From Ligula intestinalis (Eukaryota; Platyhelminthes; Cestoda; Diphyllobothriidea; Diphyllobothriidae), in NCBI GenBank assembly GCA_036362985.1, contig JAYGXS010000002.1, forward strand, positions 95,278,687-95,342,686: a stretch of 64,000 nt of DNA, given 5' to 3'. The translations under genes and the position numbers were made by a program. Of this stretch, positions 48,640 through 61,189 are shown piece by piece (within the stretch, counting starts at the first letter, position 1; every line of letters starts with the position of its first letter). The notes beneath the pieces are model-generated. The model was given only the letters and a program-made list of their open reading frames with translations. It was not told where the DNA came from and searched no databases.

Positions 48640-51180
48640 ATGAGATATTGCGATGCCTTCACATCAATTTTCATACTCCTTATTATATATTTTCAGCTTC
48701 TTGCACTTACACATATTTTTTGACTGTCGCCTTGCGTCTTCTGCCAGACTGCTAGATAACTTTATTCGCCCGAGAGTTGTTTTATAGACAGAGTTATGCA
48801 GCACGTGACCAGGTGGCAGCTTTGCGGCAACTGTGATTGGCTGTTTCCAGACGTTGAGACCAACGTCTGTGGGCCTTCGGGGAAGTTCACTTTGACGCGA
48901 GCTAGTCAGAACAGTAGCTCTAAATTAGGTGCTTCGTTCCTCGCTATACAGACAACCGAATGAGCTTTTGAACCTTCTCTGTGCGCTAGCAGCCGTTGCT
49001 TGGACGTTTGTCAGCTGACAGGACAAGCAAGTCACTGCGATGGCTTGCTTTTAATGTGGTCCTTATGGTCTCATTGTCTGCATAAGAACCGATACTCCCA
49101 CCATAAAGCCCTACACATGAGGAGCTAGAGGTCAACTTGTGTGTTGCAGGCATAAAACGGACTCATATCTTCAAAATCGCTACCTGCGAATGCTCCTATT
49201 GTGAGCTGCAGGACGAAGCGGAACTTAATTGTTCCTCTACGAGGTCGGCGATGCCCATATATTCATAAAACGAGCTCTTTAGCTTTATCAGCCACTGCGC
49301 TCTCGTTTGACTTTGTCTTACCGTCCGAAAACCGTGGATGCGAGTGTAATAGATACAGTGCAAGTCTAATTTACCGTTAGCAGGGCCCAACACTCACGCC
49401 GTCCTCAGGATAACAAAAAGGGAGCTCGCGAGACAGCCGCTGACCAGGTTCTGAGATCACGCATGACAAAGGCTACGAAAAGACGCATGCACGTGCGCGC
49501 GTCTCCGAGGGCGCGACCGGTCACGCTGGAGGACACCGCCGATGGCTGCCTTCAGAGGGGCCAATAGAAAACAAAGGTCGTTGGCCCTTAACTACGCAGC
49601 CACCGCAGGAGGCGTCATTCTGCGGTTAGTGACCCAAAGCATGGCTGCTAGATATATGGAACGCTGTTGGCCTAGACGTCGACAGAACACAGGCTACTGA
49701 CGGACATAGAAGACAAGCTGTTTGACACACAGGAAACAGAGCTGATGTGCTAGTAGAACTGACAGTTAAGTACTGCCTGTCATCCTGTTCTGCCTACTCT
49801 CCCTAGTACGTAACAGGGGGACATAGCTGGTGTTGACACAGGAACAGGTGATCACTGCAGACGCAAGGTTATAACATTCACATTTTAAAAACCTACGCCT
49901 AAGTCACAATTGCGCTCATCCGTGGTTATTGGCCCCGGTGTGAGAGTGGGGTGGATCCGGCGAGTCTACTTTCACCATAGTCCAGCCGCAGTCACCGCGT
50001 TGCTTCAGCCCGCTAAAGCGCGTGGTGGACATCGCTGAGAGCCATGGTAGAATTGTCGTCGGTGATTGTGCAATTTTTTCCATGCGCACAAACGACTACC
50101 CCAAAAGGACAAAAAATGTTGGTGCAGTGTGGAAAGATGGGGGGGGGGGGTTGCAATTGCTTGGACACGCTGCTCCTCCCAATTGCCTTAAAACTCAACC
50201 GATGCCAAAGTGGGAATGTGTGGGTAGGCCACCAATGTACACCAAAGTCTAAGTTATCACAGTCATCTTCATGCATACTCTGCCACCTGATAGAAGCATA
50301 TTGCAACGAGCCGGACGACGAAATGCTGCCCTCAAAATCTCCTCGGAGCCAACTCAGTCGAACGTGGCAGGCCTTTGAGACTAGCTTAAAGTTAGCTGGC
50401 CAACGTGGCATCTCGTCTCCCAAGATCATCCCGAGATTGACACCCTCCCCCCCCTCCGGGTCAAACATCCGACATCTGATCAAGAGGTTAAAAACCTTTA
50501 GACTTGAGTAAATACAGCAAACCTCGTCAATATCTGGTCAACTTTGGTAAAGTTAAGCTTATGGGAGGAACTGAAGTAAAGTTACAGGCTCACGCATGAG
50601 AACGGGGCTAGTGGGGATTGTGGACCCTTTGATCTTCAACTGACTTTCCTAAACCCCGAAAGCTTAGGCCGTGGAAATAACTTTCTAGAAAAAATGAGTA
50701 AATAATCGAGACCTAGCTCTCGAGGACAACGTCCACCAACCGCTGTTTGGCCTTCCCGCGGACAGCACTCTATGATAGGGAGACCAGACGGGAACCTGGG
50801 ACAGTTGCGCACTCGGCCGTGTCTCCACCCCAGGAAGGCACGACCGTCACCACTGGCGTAGCACCGTTTAACAGGCGGACGACGAGAGTAAGGACAATCA
50901 AGGGGTGGCGATAGGAAAGCGGCTCAGGGAGTCAACCTGCCGGTGACTCAGCACGATAGGAGGTGTAAACATAGGCAAGGTCTCACAGCCCATTCCATCG
51001 TGGTGACTGGTGCGATGGCTAACGCCGCGCTAGCGTGATAGCCACCTGCACTGGGGCACTGAAATCCGATAAGGAAGGCTAGCCTGTGTTTAAATATCCG
51101 GACACTGCAAATATGTATGTCTTCTGAGATTGGATTTTCTGGTCGGAAATTCTGTATTCTAATCGCAGGTTATAGAAACA
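48640..51180. other. No gene seen: repeat-like, no coding content
   Basis: GC-richer low-copy sequence with scattered short repeats, a G homopolymer of about 12 at 50140-50151, and possible poly(A)-signal-bearing LTR pieces near 48765 (minus AATAAA). No exon-like frame was accepted. Confidence 0.4.
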
Positions 51181-51184
51181 TGCG

Positions 51185-51335
51185 GTTCTGTCTGACCGGC
51201 TGACAACGTTCATTGAGCCAGAAATGGTTATTCCCTTCTCCCTTGACCATTTCTGGCCTAGTAGCCTTCACCAGCCAGCCAACCATACCCAACTCCACGT
51301 TTCGCGACCCCCTGAGGCTCGAACCCGTGTTCTGT
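51185..51335 (-). repeat. tRNA-derived SINE (family A), minus copy with inverted tail
   Basis: The minus strand shows the B-box GGGTTCGAGCCTC, then GTGGAGTTGGGTATGG, TTGGCTGGCTGGTGAAGGC, and AGGCCAGAAATGGTC. A second, inverted tail (CTGGCTCAATGAACGTTGTC, minus) abuts it, making a short foldback. Confidence 0.7.
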
Positions 51336-51829
51336 TGGTTAAATTCTAGCACCGTCCTGATAATTGAGCTTTGGGCTCTCTGTTCTGTCGGCTGTGGTCC
51401 AGTAATTTAACTATGTACAAAAGTGTTCGCACCGATCACTGTACGGGCCCTTATCGTCCCGTTCCATAGGTAGTTGCAAAGCGACTAGTCTTCGAAGGCA
51501 CTGCGTATTACCCTAAATTGTACTGAACTCTATGCAGATGAGGACTACGAACGTGGACCAGGACGACTGAGACGGCATGAAGTCTCCCCGTCTGCTCTCT
51601 TGTCGAACCACTTCCTTTTAGGCCTTTGTCTCTGGTTGATGGTTCGTTATGTATAATTAATCGGAGCTAGATACGGCAGGGTTTATTCGGATTGTGATCC
51701 CATAACAAATACCGAATATTGGGAGGTGGGACGGGGGGACATGTTTGCAGGCTTACGTCGCTCCTGTGCCTGATCTCGCCAACGGTCTTCTTGATTCTAT
51801 CTTGATACAGGGCTCTGGCGCGTGAGGAA

Positions 51830-51852
51830 AGAGAGAGAGAGAAAGAGATAGA
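51830..51852. repeat. GA-rich simple repeat
   Basis: A short GAGAGA run, partly interrupted by A, just upstream of the LTR-like module. Confidence 0.7.
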
Positions 51853-51869
51853 TTACCGTAGATGCGGCA

Positions 51870-52390
51870 CAAGTCAAATAAATATCATATCGAATTCACA
51901 CATATGCCTGCCAAAGTCCAAACTGTATGCTAAATAGTTTTTTTTGTAAATGGTCAAGTCGGCGTTTTCGCCGTCGACATCCTGTATCCAGAGGGTTTTG
52001 TTAGGAGTCAGCCTAACCGAAGCTCTTGTAGGCTGTCCTGGCGAGTCGCTCCCACGCCAGGGTATCTGTCCGCCCATATACAGTGCACGCGATGATGACT
52101 TGCTGGCTGTGCCCAGACAAAGGACTCTTCCACTGCCAGTCGGATGATGCAGAAAGCCAATATAGTCGCTACTCACTTGAGGCCACAATCTGATTGGTTC
52201 AATCTTGTACGCTTGGTACGCTGTACTTGGTATGCATAAAGACTTCCACTTTTGTAATGATACAGCGTTGCCTGCGCAAATCCCTTAACTGCTGTGTGGG
52301 ATTGACTCTCATCGAGTCCGCCATTGAGCCAAATAAAAAGAAGACAAAAGCGCTATCACTGGGACAGTACTCTTCTTATTATGTTATGCC
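51870..52390 (+). repeat. LTR-like module, plus strand
   Basis: TGATTGGTTC (inverted CCAAT box, 52191-52200) is followed by TGGTATGCATAAAG (a TATA-like box) and about 95 nt later by AAATAAAAAG. 52141-52247 is the inverted relative of 48378-48495. It is probably a solo LTR of a family whose internal region is absent. Confidence 0.45.
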
Positions 52391-53186
52391 TAAGAGATTC
52401 AAACAAGGCGAAATTCGACGGTGACATCTCGGCTTTTGGCTACATTTACAGTAGGCTATACCTGGCTTTTTACCTGACTTTCGTGTCTTTCGATCAGCGT
52501 GATAGGAAAACGCACGGAACTCTCACATGCATGATGCAAAAGACGTAATCCGTTTCCGTTCTTCAAAATCGTTTTTGGAGAGCCAAATTCGTTCAAGTAC
52601 ACTGCATGCTGGATTGCGAGTTTTGCGACTCTGTTCTCGTATAGCTATCTGCGGATCGTCAGTGTAGTTGGTAACGAAAGTTAGCGCTTGATATTTCCCG
52701 CAGACGATTTCTACCTCCGATTACCGCGGCTAGGTGACCGATCCGTCGATCTTGTCGATCTCATTTCCCAACTGGCTGCATCTGGAGGGATATTTTGCTA
52801 TTAATGTAGTTTCCTTGTATTAACAGCTCAGTTTACTTGCATATACAGCGCCGTATTTTCCCCTTTTCCTCATTTTCAAAGACTCGTATCACTGGCTTTC
52901 TGTGTCTTTGATTATCTCAAGAAGAGTAACTGGTTATGTTTTGCTTTATTAACGTCCAATTGAAACTCCATGAGCCCCTTTGCTCCTCATTAAAAGAGGC
53001 ATTGCTTTCTATTTTTTTCGAGGCATACTACATTATCAGTTTGGCCAAACACTTCGCTTCCTCTGAGAATAACCGACTTGATCATTCCACTTAAGGAATA
53101 CACAGGCCTCCTAGAGACACCTCTTTGTGTTTTAATGTTCGGACGGACTGGCTTCTTGACCCTTTTTCGTTTGCATCACAGTGAAA

Positions 53187-53300
53187 ATGGATTCGGGCAC
53201 ATTTGCTGAAAAACGGTTGCTCGACAGTAAGCCCTCAACCTCCACGGACGCTACTGCTCAGTCGCCAGTTAAGAAGCGCCTTGTGGAAACATCTACCCTG
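53187..53300 (+). CDS. Candidate first coding exon, possibly of TAF11
   Basis: ATG at 53187 opens 38 codons (MDSGTFAEKRLLDSKPS..., SPVKKRLVETSTL) ending in phase 0 at a strong GTAAGT donor. It is Ser/Thr-rich and basic, like the poorly conserved N-termini of TFIID subunits. The next confident plus-strand exon, TAF11 at 61942, also enters in phase 0, so the two could join across an 8.6-kb intron. The link is an inference from phase, order and strand. TTTGCATCACAG just upstream could be an acceptor from a non-coding exon. Confidence 0.45.
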
Positions 53301-53400
53301 GTAAGTTCGGAACCAATTGAGGTGGCAAGCTTGAGTGCTTTGTATGCACATTTAATTTCTACCTTCCTAAATATTATAACTCTCATTGTTTACTCTTGAC

Positions 53401-53560
53401 CAGTAAGCAAGTAAGTAGTTAGGGTGTTTGACTCCGATCAAAGAGGTCGCGAGTTCGAGGCTCGGGTGCGACACCACTTGGGTGTGGGTGTGACTGGCTG
53501 ACGAAGGCTAATAAGCCAGAAATGGCCATTCCATTATCTCTTGTCTTTGCCGGTAATGCC
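53401..53560 (+). repeat. tRNA-derived SINE (family A), plus copy
   Basis: GGTCGCGAGTTCGAGGCTCGG is the B-box region, followed by GTGTGACTGGCTGACGAAGG, CTAATAAGCCAGAAATGGCC and a TCTCTTGTCTTTGCC tail, as in the copies at 10.3 and 60.4 kb. Confidence 0.8.
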
Positions 53561-53594
53561 ATCTACCCATTCTACATGCTGCTACGGTTTTCAG

Positions 53595-53713
53595 GACCCA
53601 AGGCAGAGCGGGACGAGCGAACGTTCATCAGCAAGAGTCGCTTTGTATCCTCATTTGATTACTATCTACCTAAATATTTGAACCCTGATTACTCGTTCTT
53701 GACCACTCAACAA
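53595..53713 (+). CDS. Possible internal coding exon of unknown gene
   Basis: A TACGGTTTTCAG acceptor and a GTAAGT donor bound 119 bp that read open in one frame (phase 1 in, phase 0 out): PKAERDERTFISKSR, then FDYYLPKYLNPDYSFLTTQQ. Composition and splice signals look like a real exon, but I do not recognise the family. Its entry phase does not fit the candidate exon at 53187-53300. It could belong to an overlapping gene or be a chance arrangement. Confidence 0.4.
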
Positions 53714-53869
53714 GTAAGTAATTAACATTAAGGGTCATTGGCGTTTTTATTGCTTGCGTGCCAAATTTCGGTAAATCTTGCGGCCTTTTTGATCCCTACT
53801 AGGGATGGGTCGTAGCAAAACGGCTTTAGAATCTCGCATAAAATATGTCCACACAAAACAAACTGCCGA

Positions 53870-54180
53870 CTAATTTCTGGAAAATATATGATAGACCATT
53901 CGGTAAAAGAAGTTCTTTTATCTTTTATCGAATTTCTTTTACCGAATTATACTTCTTGGGACGTAGATTTTCCAATATATATGATAGACCATATTCATTT
54001 GACGAAAACTCTGATTGTGAGGAATTATCAGGCCGATAGTTTAAACGAGTATATTTATCTAACACGGTATCATACCATTGTTTTTGGCCTTTTTACTCGT
54101 TTCGTGGGGAAACTGAAACGCCGATCTCGTCGGCATGGCATTTGGCTTTCGAAAAGACGAAAAATAAACGCCAAATGAGT
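53870..54180. repeat. Short inverted and direct repeats, AT-rich
   Basis: TCGGTAAAAGAA and TTCTTTTACCGA form a 12-bp-arm inverted repeat around 53910-53945. ATATATGATAGACCAT occurs twice, about 94 bp apart. The open frames here look like by-products of this structure. Confidence 0.6.
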
Positions 54181-55085
54181 TTTTTATGGCCGAAAAAAAT
54201 GTGCTCAGTTCTATTTACTGCATATATACTATTTTATGAATACATCCGCCCAAAATGCCGTGCATAATTGAAGTTGTGTCATAATCAACTTATAGATCGT
54301 AGGACTAGTTAGGTTTGAAAGTTTCGGAACACAATCTTCCGGTAAATGGGAAATCTGTGAAGTTCAAAGCAAAAACATTTACCAACTGTATGACAGAACC
54401 GGAAACATCGTCTTCCGTTCTTCGGGAGCCAGATCACTTGCCCGCATATCTCAATCTGCTTAATACCTTGGCCCCCTGGTATTTATAAGATCAAACGGTA
54501 GAGTCGTCTTTTGGCTCCCAAATCAGCAAGCGAAAGCCCCATCCTTCTGAAATACAGGACCGGTCGTAATACAGAGTATACTGTCTAGGCGGTTGAAAGG
54601 AAAATAATAATATATAAGAGAATAAAGTTTACAAAAGTAGAAAAAAGCAGGAATAATTATTTAAGTAATCCAATGTTTATGAACAAAAAGCGCGCCATTA
54701 ATAAAATGTGCAACTATGCAAATATTGGGAAATAACTAAATTAAAAATACCTAACTAAAATAAACTAACGAAACACGTTAACGCAAAATTTCTGTGTTGA
54801 TTTATGGCGCGCAATTTTGTTGATAAAACATTAGGTAATTTAAACAATTTCTGGGATACAAAGTAGGCTTCCACGCCCATTTTGAGAGACCGGTTAGGCC
54901 CCTCTAGGACGCGCTGCATCCCCTCCCATCAGCTGCCCAGTTCAGTGAAGAAGCCTGTGGTGTGGGAGATCGATGTGCTTTAGTGCAGGTCGCTCACGTG
55001 CCGTCCCCATTCTCGAGCCGAGAAAAATGTGTGCACACTCGGCGCCATTCGAGGGTGTGGGTCATGTGCCTCTGGATTGCTCGCT
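54181..55085. other. No gene seen
   Basis: Very AT-rich sequence up to about 54870, then GC-richer repeat sequence. No exon or element border recognised. Confidence 0.45.
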
Positions 55086-55087
55086 CT

Positions 55088-55555
55088 ACCTGTCCGCGCC
55101 TCTAGCTAGCGCGCCAAATGTCGGCACCATTAGCGACAAAACAGCGCGTAGGCAAGTCCTCGTGGCGATTGCCTGAATCACAAACCTCGACTTCGTCCCG
55201 TTCCCTGGCTCCAGCTGGACAAGAGAGATTGATCCTTGTTTAAATACGCCGGCACGGTTACTTCATGTCTGCTGAAGGATGTTGTAAGTGGTGTGTCTTC
55301 GCGGGTAAGGTGAATATGGGTTGTCCCCTCCCTGGCGGCAGTCTCCGGCCCCACCCTCCCCTGTAGACAGTTGCCCCACCTGCGGGGACCCCACAGAGTG
55401 TTCCCTTTCCCAGTGGCAGTCGCTAGCTCCACCTCTGGATGTCCGCGCCTGTACTTGGCGCGCCCAATGACTGCACTGATAGCGACATATAGCGCGTGGG
55501 CAAGTCGCCGCACACCTCAAATTCGTCCTCTTCCCTGGCTCTACTGCCCGGAAGC
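55088..55555. repeat. Two direct repeats of ~125 bp, ~350 bp apart
   Basis: TGTCCGCGCCT near 55090 and 55440 starts two related blocks sharing GCGCGCC, GCGTRGGCAAGTC, TTCGTCC and TTCCCTGGCT. A TTTAAATACGCCGGCACGG block between them resembles TTTAAATATCCGGACACTGC at 51.09 kb, so these may be parts of one repeat family. Confidence 0.6.
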
Positions 55556-56171
55556 CATAAAGTTGCGCCTGCGCTACATACTAACGCCACCCTGAGATGT
55601 CACCAGGGGCTTTGGATTAGGATTCCACACTGCCACTTAGGCATCGCATCAGCAGACGTCGGCCGGTTTCACGGCATCTGCATGGCAGTCAGTGGACTAT
55701 GCACTACATGCTTAGGAGGTGTTCTGTAGTGACTTAACGGATCTGAAGCCTACAAAACATATAGAACGTATTGGGAAGGATGGAGCGCAGATCCTAGATA
55801 GTAGTAGTAAGTAACCTACTACAAACTATGGCGAGAGAAAAAACGAATAAAAGATGCAAAAACGATTATATGAAAAAGCGACGATACCGACGCACGGAAC
55901 CCTAACAACCTTCTTCAGCAGTAGCCAGAGACTTGACTTGCAATGAAGGAGCGTTGACCAAACATTTCTGGCCAAGTTCTCTCGTCCAACGACTCGAAAG
56001 TTGATCTTAGAGTCCTTAAAAGGGAAGGTCGCTTTTCGGGGCTTTTTCGAAGCACACTTTCCAAAGCAGTCGTCAAGCACGCTAGACGTAGAAGTCACTC
56101 AGGCACAGGAAACAGGTTAACCAATAAATGCAAAAAAGGGTTGTATTCAAACAACATGTACAATGCGTATA

Positions 56172-56880
56172 CAGTAGATTCCCTATCTCATGAAATGTCA
56201 CCGGGAATTCTGAAATGCGTTTTTGATTTAAACATATTAATTACGTATGGTCGTAATATTGACGACCATACAGCCTAATCTCAATATATTTTGGTCATAT
56301 CAGGATGCCGGCTTTCTAACGAGCTTCCTTCTGACAGCTAATAAATTTATGTACTTTAAAAAAGTGGCTAGTTAAGTAGTATGCATTTTCATCATTGATT
56401 TTGACTGTCTTTATAAATTCAAATATATCTTTTGAAAAACATACACGAAAAATTACTTCTTGTATGCGTTTGGTTGCAAATTGCACCTTCTTTAAATTTT
56501 ATACTTAAAGAAAGGGTATCTTTCGGTTTTAAAAGGGTTTCGTATTATAAGCTTTTTTACGATTATGAGGTGTATATTTATTATACATCACATCCGTCAA
56601 TTTATTAATGCTGTCTATAATGCATACAGCACGTTACACATCCGTTGCAATATTTTATGAGAACTATGTGACTTGTTCTTCAAAGTGTAGGCGAAAACGT
56701 ACTTTTCCTTAAACGGGATTTACACAGCGCACAGTTTGTAAACCTTGAATCGAAGTGTAATAGTCAGAAGTTCAAACATTATTCGGCAATTTAGAAAATT
56801 ACCATGCGTAATTAATATGCTGGAATCGAAAATGCATTTCAGAATTCCGGGTGACATCTCATGAGATAAGAAATCTACTG
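56172..56880. mobile_element. Tc1/mariner-like non-autonomous foldback element, 709 bp
   Basis: The ends TA-CAGTAGATT and AATCTACTG-TA give CAGT termini and a TA duplication. About 80-bp inverted arms lie at both ends. The inside (about 56280-56790) is homologous to the left arm and centre of the element at 7271-8263, so the two share an ancestor but have different outer arms. Confidence 0.82.
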
Positions 56881-56899
56881 TAAATGCATATAAACAAAT

Positions 56900-59110
56900 G
56901 CAGATACATACCGAAACACAGAAAAAGTACAAGGGACTGCAGATCATTTGGGCGCACTGGCCACCACCGGTGTGTTAATTTAGGCTGATAGGCGATATTT
57001 AACGTTTGGTTTCTTTTAATAGTTATATCAGCAATTAATTTTATCCGACAGTCTTAGTTTGTGCGCGTGTACCACTAGTTTCTAAGCATTGAGCTTTTTA
57101 CTTTCCTTAGAAATCAATTCATGTTCTTGGCATAGGTTAGTGTATTCAAGGACTATAGGAATAGGTACCGAAATTTGATGTACAGTAGGTCACATATCTG
57201 ATGCATTGTTGGGGATTGAGGGATTTAAAACAAACTTGAGGTCGTTTATTTAGTTCATTGGGTTGGCTTGAAGCGCAAAATGTTGTTTACTAGGAATTAA
57301 TTGCGTTCAGGTCAGTATACTTTGAGAAAATATAGGCAGAAATGGGCGAAATCCAACGTTTGTTGCTTACAAAGAAATTTCCCATCCTATTAAGCACTGC
57401 GGAGAAAAGATTCATATTTGTGCGTGCTGAAGTATAAAAAAAAACATTCACAAAGAGCAGAAAAAGTTTAATTATATTTGTTCACTACAGAGAAAATTTT
57501 GTTTTGTGTCCATGAAATTGAGGTTAGTGTACTTACGAGATACAGGACTAGAGTCGAGAAAAGGTTGATGAATCTAATTAACAAATGTTTGCTCTAGAAA
57601 TATGCTACGTTTTGTGCCCTAAAGATAAGTAATAAACTTACAAGACGCAAAAATGTGTCTTACTACGCCCAAATTAGTAAGCTTATTCGACTTAAGATGG
57701 ACTCCCTCGTAATCTCATATGTTTTCTAATTAACCTCGTAAACTAAGTCCATCCAAATGTTGTCAAAATATAGACGGAAATCAATAAATATCAAAATTCC
57801 AAACGGAAGAAGTAGATGATTACCATGTTTAAGGATATTGGAGGCTATTTTGGGTCACTCCGTGGTCCAATAAAAATCAAAGAACACTGCCCTGCAGTAA
57901 AAGAACGTATTGAAAACTGCTCTGGTTTATGTAGAAATGTAAGTTCTTTCATTTCCAGCACAATTTTTTCCTCTCAGTTTTAGGGAAGTCAAAAACCGGT
58001 CAAAATATCCCATTTCGATCTTGACTTTAACTTCGAAAAACGTATCGTACACATTATTCGACTTTGAAATATCTAACTTAAGCACGTTTTAAGGAGATAA
58101 CTTGTTCTAAAAGGTTTTTTAATAAATCTTAGTCGTTTTCATTTTTGGCTTTTGTTATGAAAATTAATTTTTCTCGGCAATGAGTTGACATGTTTGAAGG
58201 ATACTAAAGTCATGACCTACACAGGCAGCTATCAAAGGAGGAATGTTTAAGAACTCATTATTTAGGCAAATGCTTTTAAGATATTTCTTATTTCTAAATT
58301 TTCGGTAAATAGGTTGAACGAAATCGGTGTTTATGGACAAACAAAGCAAAATTGTGAAATTCGTAAAGTATTGAACATAATTTCGAAAACAGTTTAATGC
58401 TCGTCGCACTCGAACTCTCGAAAAAGTTTTTAAAAATGTGACAAATGGAAATTTCTTTCAACATATACACGGTAGTATGAATTTGGTTACAAGTACAACC
58501 GTTATCTAACTTTTTAGTAAACAGCCAGTCTATCCGTGTGTGGAAGTCGATGTATTTTTATTCCGCTAAAAAGCCAGGATGTGATTTCCATAGAATATCT
58601 TTTTGTACTTTTCAATAGCAATTGATACAAAGCACGCAAGAATAGTTTCGTGCATTAAAAACGAAAATGTGTCCGAAGTATCTACATTTGGAAACAACTG
58701 TACCTAAGGTGACTACATCAATTTCTGACACATTAAGTGCAAGTTTAAATGCTATTGGAAAACATTTAGTTTATAAAAATTTTGTATTTGTACTTATTCT
58801 ATATTACCTTGCCATTCTTTTCCATTACCATGCCTTAAACACACTTTTATTTCACATTGCACAAGTAAATTTTCATATTGCCATTTCTTAAGTTTGCAGA
58901 TTTTTGTGAAAATTACATTTTTCTATGCTAGTAAATAGTAATTTCTCAACCAAACTCATAGTTCTAACTTTACTGCTCTATTAGTTTGGGGGCATGCCGC
59001 GTAAGCTGAATTCCCACAAAATGACTTTTATTGCGTTTTTGAACTTATTGCATGAGATTGTCCACTAACTGCATATATTTCAAGGAAAGGCGTCCTTTAG
59101 GAAAATGAAC
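56900..59110. other. No gene seen: AT-rich intron or intergenic sequence
   Basis: If the candidate exon at 53187 and TAF11 exon at 61942 belong together, this is intron. Small open frames (58164-58409, 58667-58891) lack domains. A block at 57122-57180 (CATAGGTTAGTGTATTCAAG and onward) recurs at 60100-60152. Confidence 0.45.
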
Positions 59111-59114
59111 AGAT

Positions 59115-60250
59115 TTATTCAGTACATTTTTGACACTGGATCACTAAGTCATCGTCGGACTTGAGGGAATGTGTTAAGCGCAATGAACTTACATTTCTTG
59201 AGATGCCTTTCTGCCAATTGATGCGTAAATATTTGGGCCGAACTCCATTAGTCACCCCGGAATAACCATGTAATATACACATGCTGCTAACGGGCCGACG
59301 GCAGTATGAGTTGATTTTGTAATTTACCAAGCTACCGGCAGCATACCGGTGAAACAGGGCTATCTGGATTTTTTGTGGCAGGCTGAATTCGGTAGGGTTG
59401 TGCGTCTTCACCTCATTCTCTAAAACCTTCCTCTGCCCGCGTGCTTTTGTACTTTTACGCAGTTTTTTTGCCAGCAGTTAATCGATTCCTGGCGAGCTCT
59501 GATGCCAATACCTGCACCTTTTCCTGGTTGGCTGATGACCAGACAAGGATTCGCTAAACCTGCGGACATAGGCACTTTTTAAACCAACTTGACTGGTTTC
59601 TGTACGCGGTGCTTTCAGCAGCTACTGTAAAGCTTCTTGAGGATTAAAGCTGTCCGAATTCATTCAGTCTTCCCAGACTTGTGATTTGGGGATCCTTCTG
59701 GTGTCGAGACGACAACTAGCTCTCGAAAGTTTAGCTGTTACATGTGCTGCTGGTTGTATGGTGAATTATAAGATGAATTGGTTAGAAGATTCTCGCTCAA
59801 GACCCAATGATAATCAAGTAACAAAACCTGGAGGCCTTGTTCTTAGACGTAATATGCACATGCTGCCAACAGACAGACTGTAGTATTATAAACTGATTTT
59901 GTAATCTACAATGCTAGCGGCACAGATACTAGCCAAAAGGCCCAGACACGTGTTCTTCCGGTACTCTGCCGCTGCTTACCACAGCTGCGAGGGGTCCGGC
60001 TCATCAGTGGGCCCCCCAACTTTCCCTATTTGCTTTCTGGTTGTCATACCAGTTTTGTAAGTCCAGCTTTTTAATCCCCTTAAAAATTATTTTCTGTTCT
60101 CGGTATAGGTTAGTATATTTGAGGTCTATAGGCATGGGTGCCGAAATTTGATGCACAAATATTTGGGCTAAACTCCATCAGCCACATCCGCCAAAGGGCA
60201 GACAGTAGTATAAATTGCTGTTTTAATTTACCATCCTGGCAGTTGCTTTG
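59115..60250. repeat. Dispersed repeat with at least three diverged copies
   Basis: Copies at about 59215-59345, 59846-59935 and 60148-60245 share AAATATTTGGGCYRAACTCCA, TGCTGCYAACRGRCMGACDG, TAGTATNATAAACTGATTTT and GTAATYTACMA. Orientation is the same in all three. Element type unknown; the first copy overlaps a CGACGATGACTTAGTGATCC block seen near Penelope ends. Confidence 0.65.
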
Positions 60251-60329
60251 GGACTGCCTGCGCTGGCTCTGATTGTGAGCTCAAGAGCTCCACTACCAGA
60301 TTGGCAATGCCCATATGTTAATCATATTC

Positions 60330-60490
60330 CTGATCATAACCGACAAAGCAACGACCCCGTGGTGCAGTGGCAAAGTCATAAACTCAATGACCAAAGGTCC
60401 TGGGCTCGAATCTCGGGGGTTTCTACCCTTGAGATTGGGTACGACTGGCTAACAAGCCAGAAATGGCCATTTCAGTCTCTTTTGCTTGTT
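60330..60490 (+). repeat. tRNA-derived SINE (family A), fullest copy
   Basis: It has an A-box (TGGTGCAGTGG, about 60361), a B-box (GGGCTCGAATCTC, about 60411), GAGATTGGGTACGACTGGCT, and the tail ACAAGCCAGAAATGGCC with TCTTTTGCTTG. Both pol III promoter boxes are near consensus. Confidence 0.82.
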
Positions 60491-61189
60491 TAGTTCATTA
60501 AAACCACTAAAAGTGGCGTTAATTTACTTTCCAATGTTTACTTTCCACGCATTACCTACTCCTTAATCAACCATCAAACCACTAACCACGATTTACGTAG
60601 AAAATGGGGGCAGGAGGCTTTTACAATTTGGTGGCCACACACTGAATCGCCACTTTGAATTTATTAGTTTAATTATGGTTTTAGTTTAGTTCAGTGTTTA
60701 TTTCAGTTGCAAACCGCCAAGGTTAGATAAATATACCTGAATAACTACTATTTACTAAAATAAACTGCCTCAACTAATACCATTGGTCCCGAAAAATGGA
60801 ATTCTGGGACAAGGCGACCAAATTAACTTTTTCCGGGTTTTCTAATCTCAATGAAAAGCATCGCTTCCCTGTTGCAAATTTGAAGATTGCATAAACAGCA
60901 GAATTTAGTGGATCGATACATTTAGAGAGTGCTTATCAGCTGCTGCTGCTTCTCGCTCTATCTAGTGAGTAATGTGTGATAAAATACAAAAAAACTGAAT
61001 TCACACAGAAAAGGTCAGTAAGGTCATAAAACCTGGTCACCAAGGCTAATCAGTAATGTAAGCATGTTAAAACATGATAGAAAGTAAAAATGAGGAAAGA
61101 ACGTTAATACAAAAAGGTGGGCAGAGGAGAGTGTACACCAAGGAGCCGTATGCTACCAGGGCAAAGTTTGGTTCACCACATGCTCCAGT

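Noticed and set aside
50013..50511. Genes on both strands around the G tract
   Set aside because: The two ~155-codon frames overlap antisense, lack domains and depend on the homopolymer length. Likely chance.
53845..54178. Overlapping small genes
   Set aside because: The frames follow from short direct and inverted AT-rich repeats and no domain is visible.
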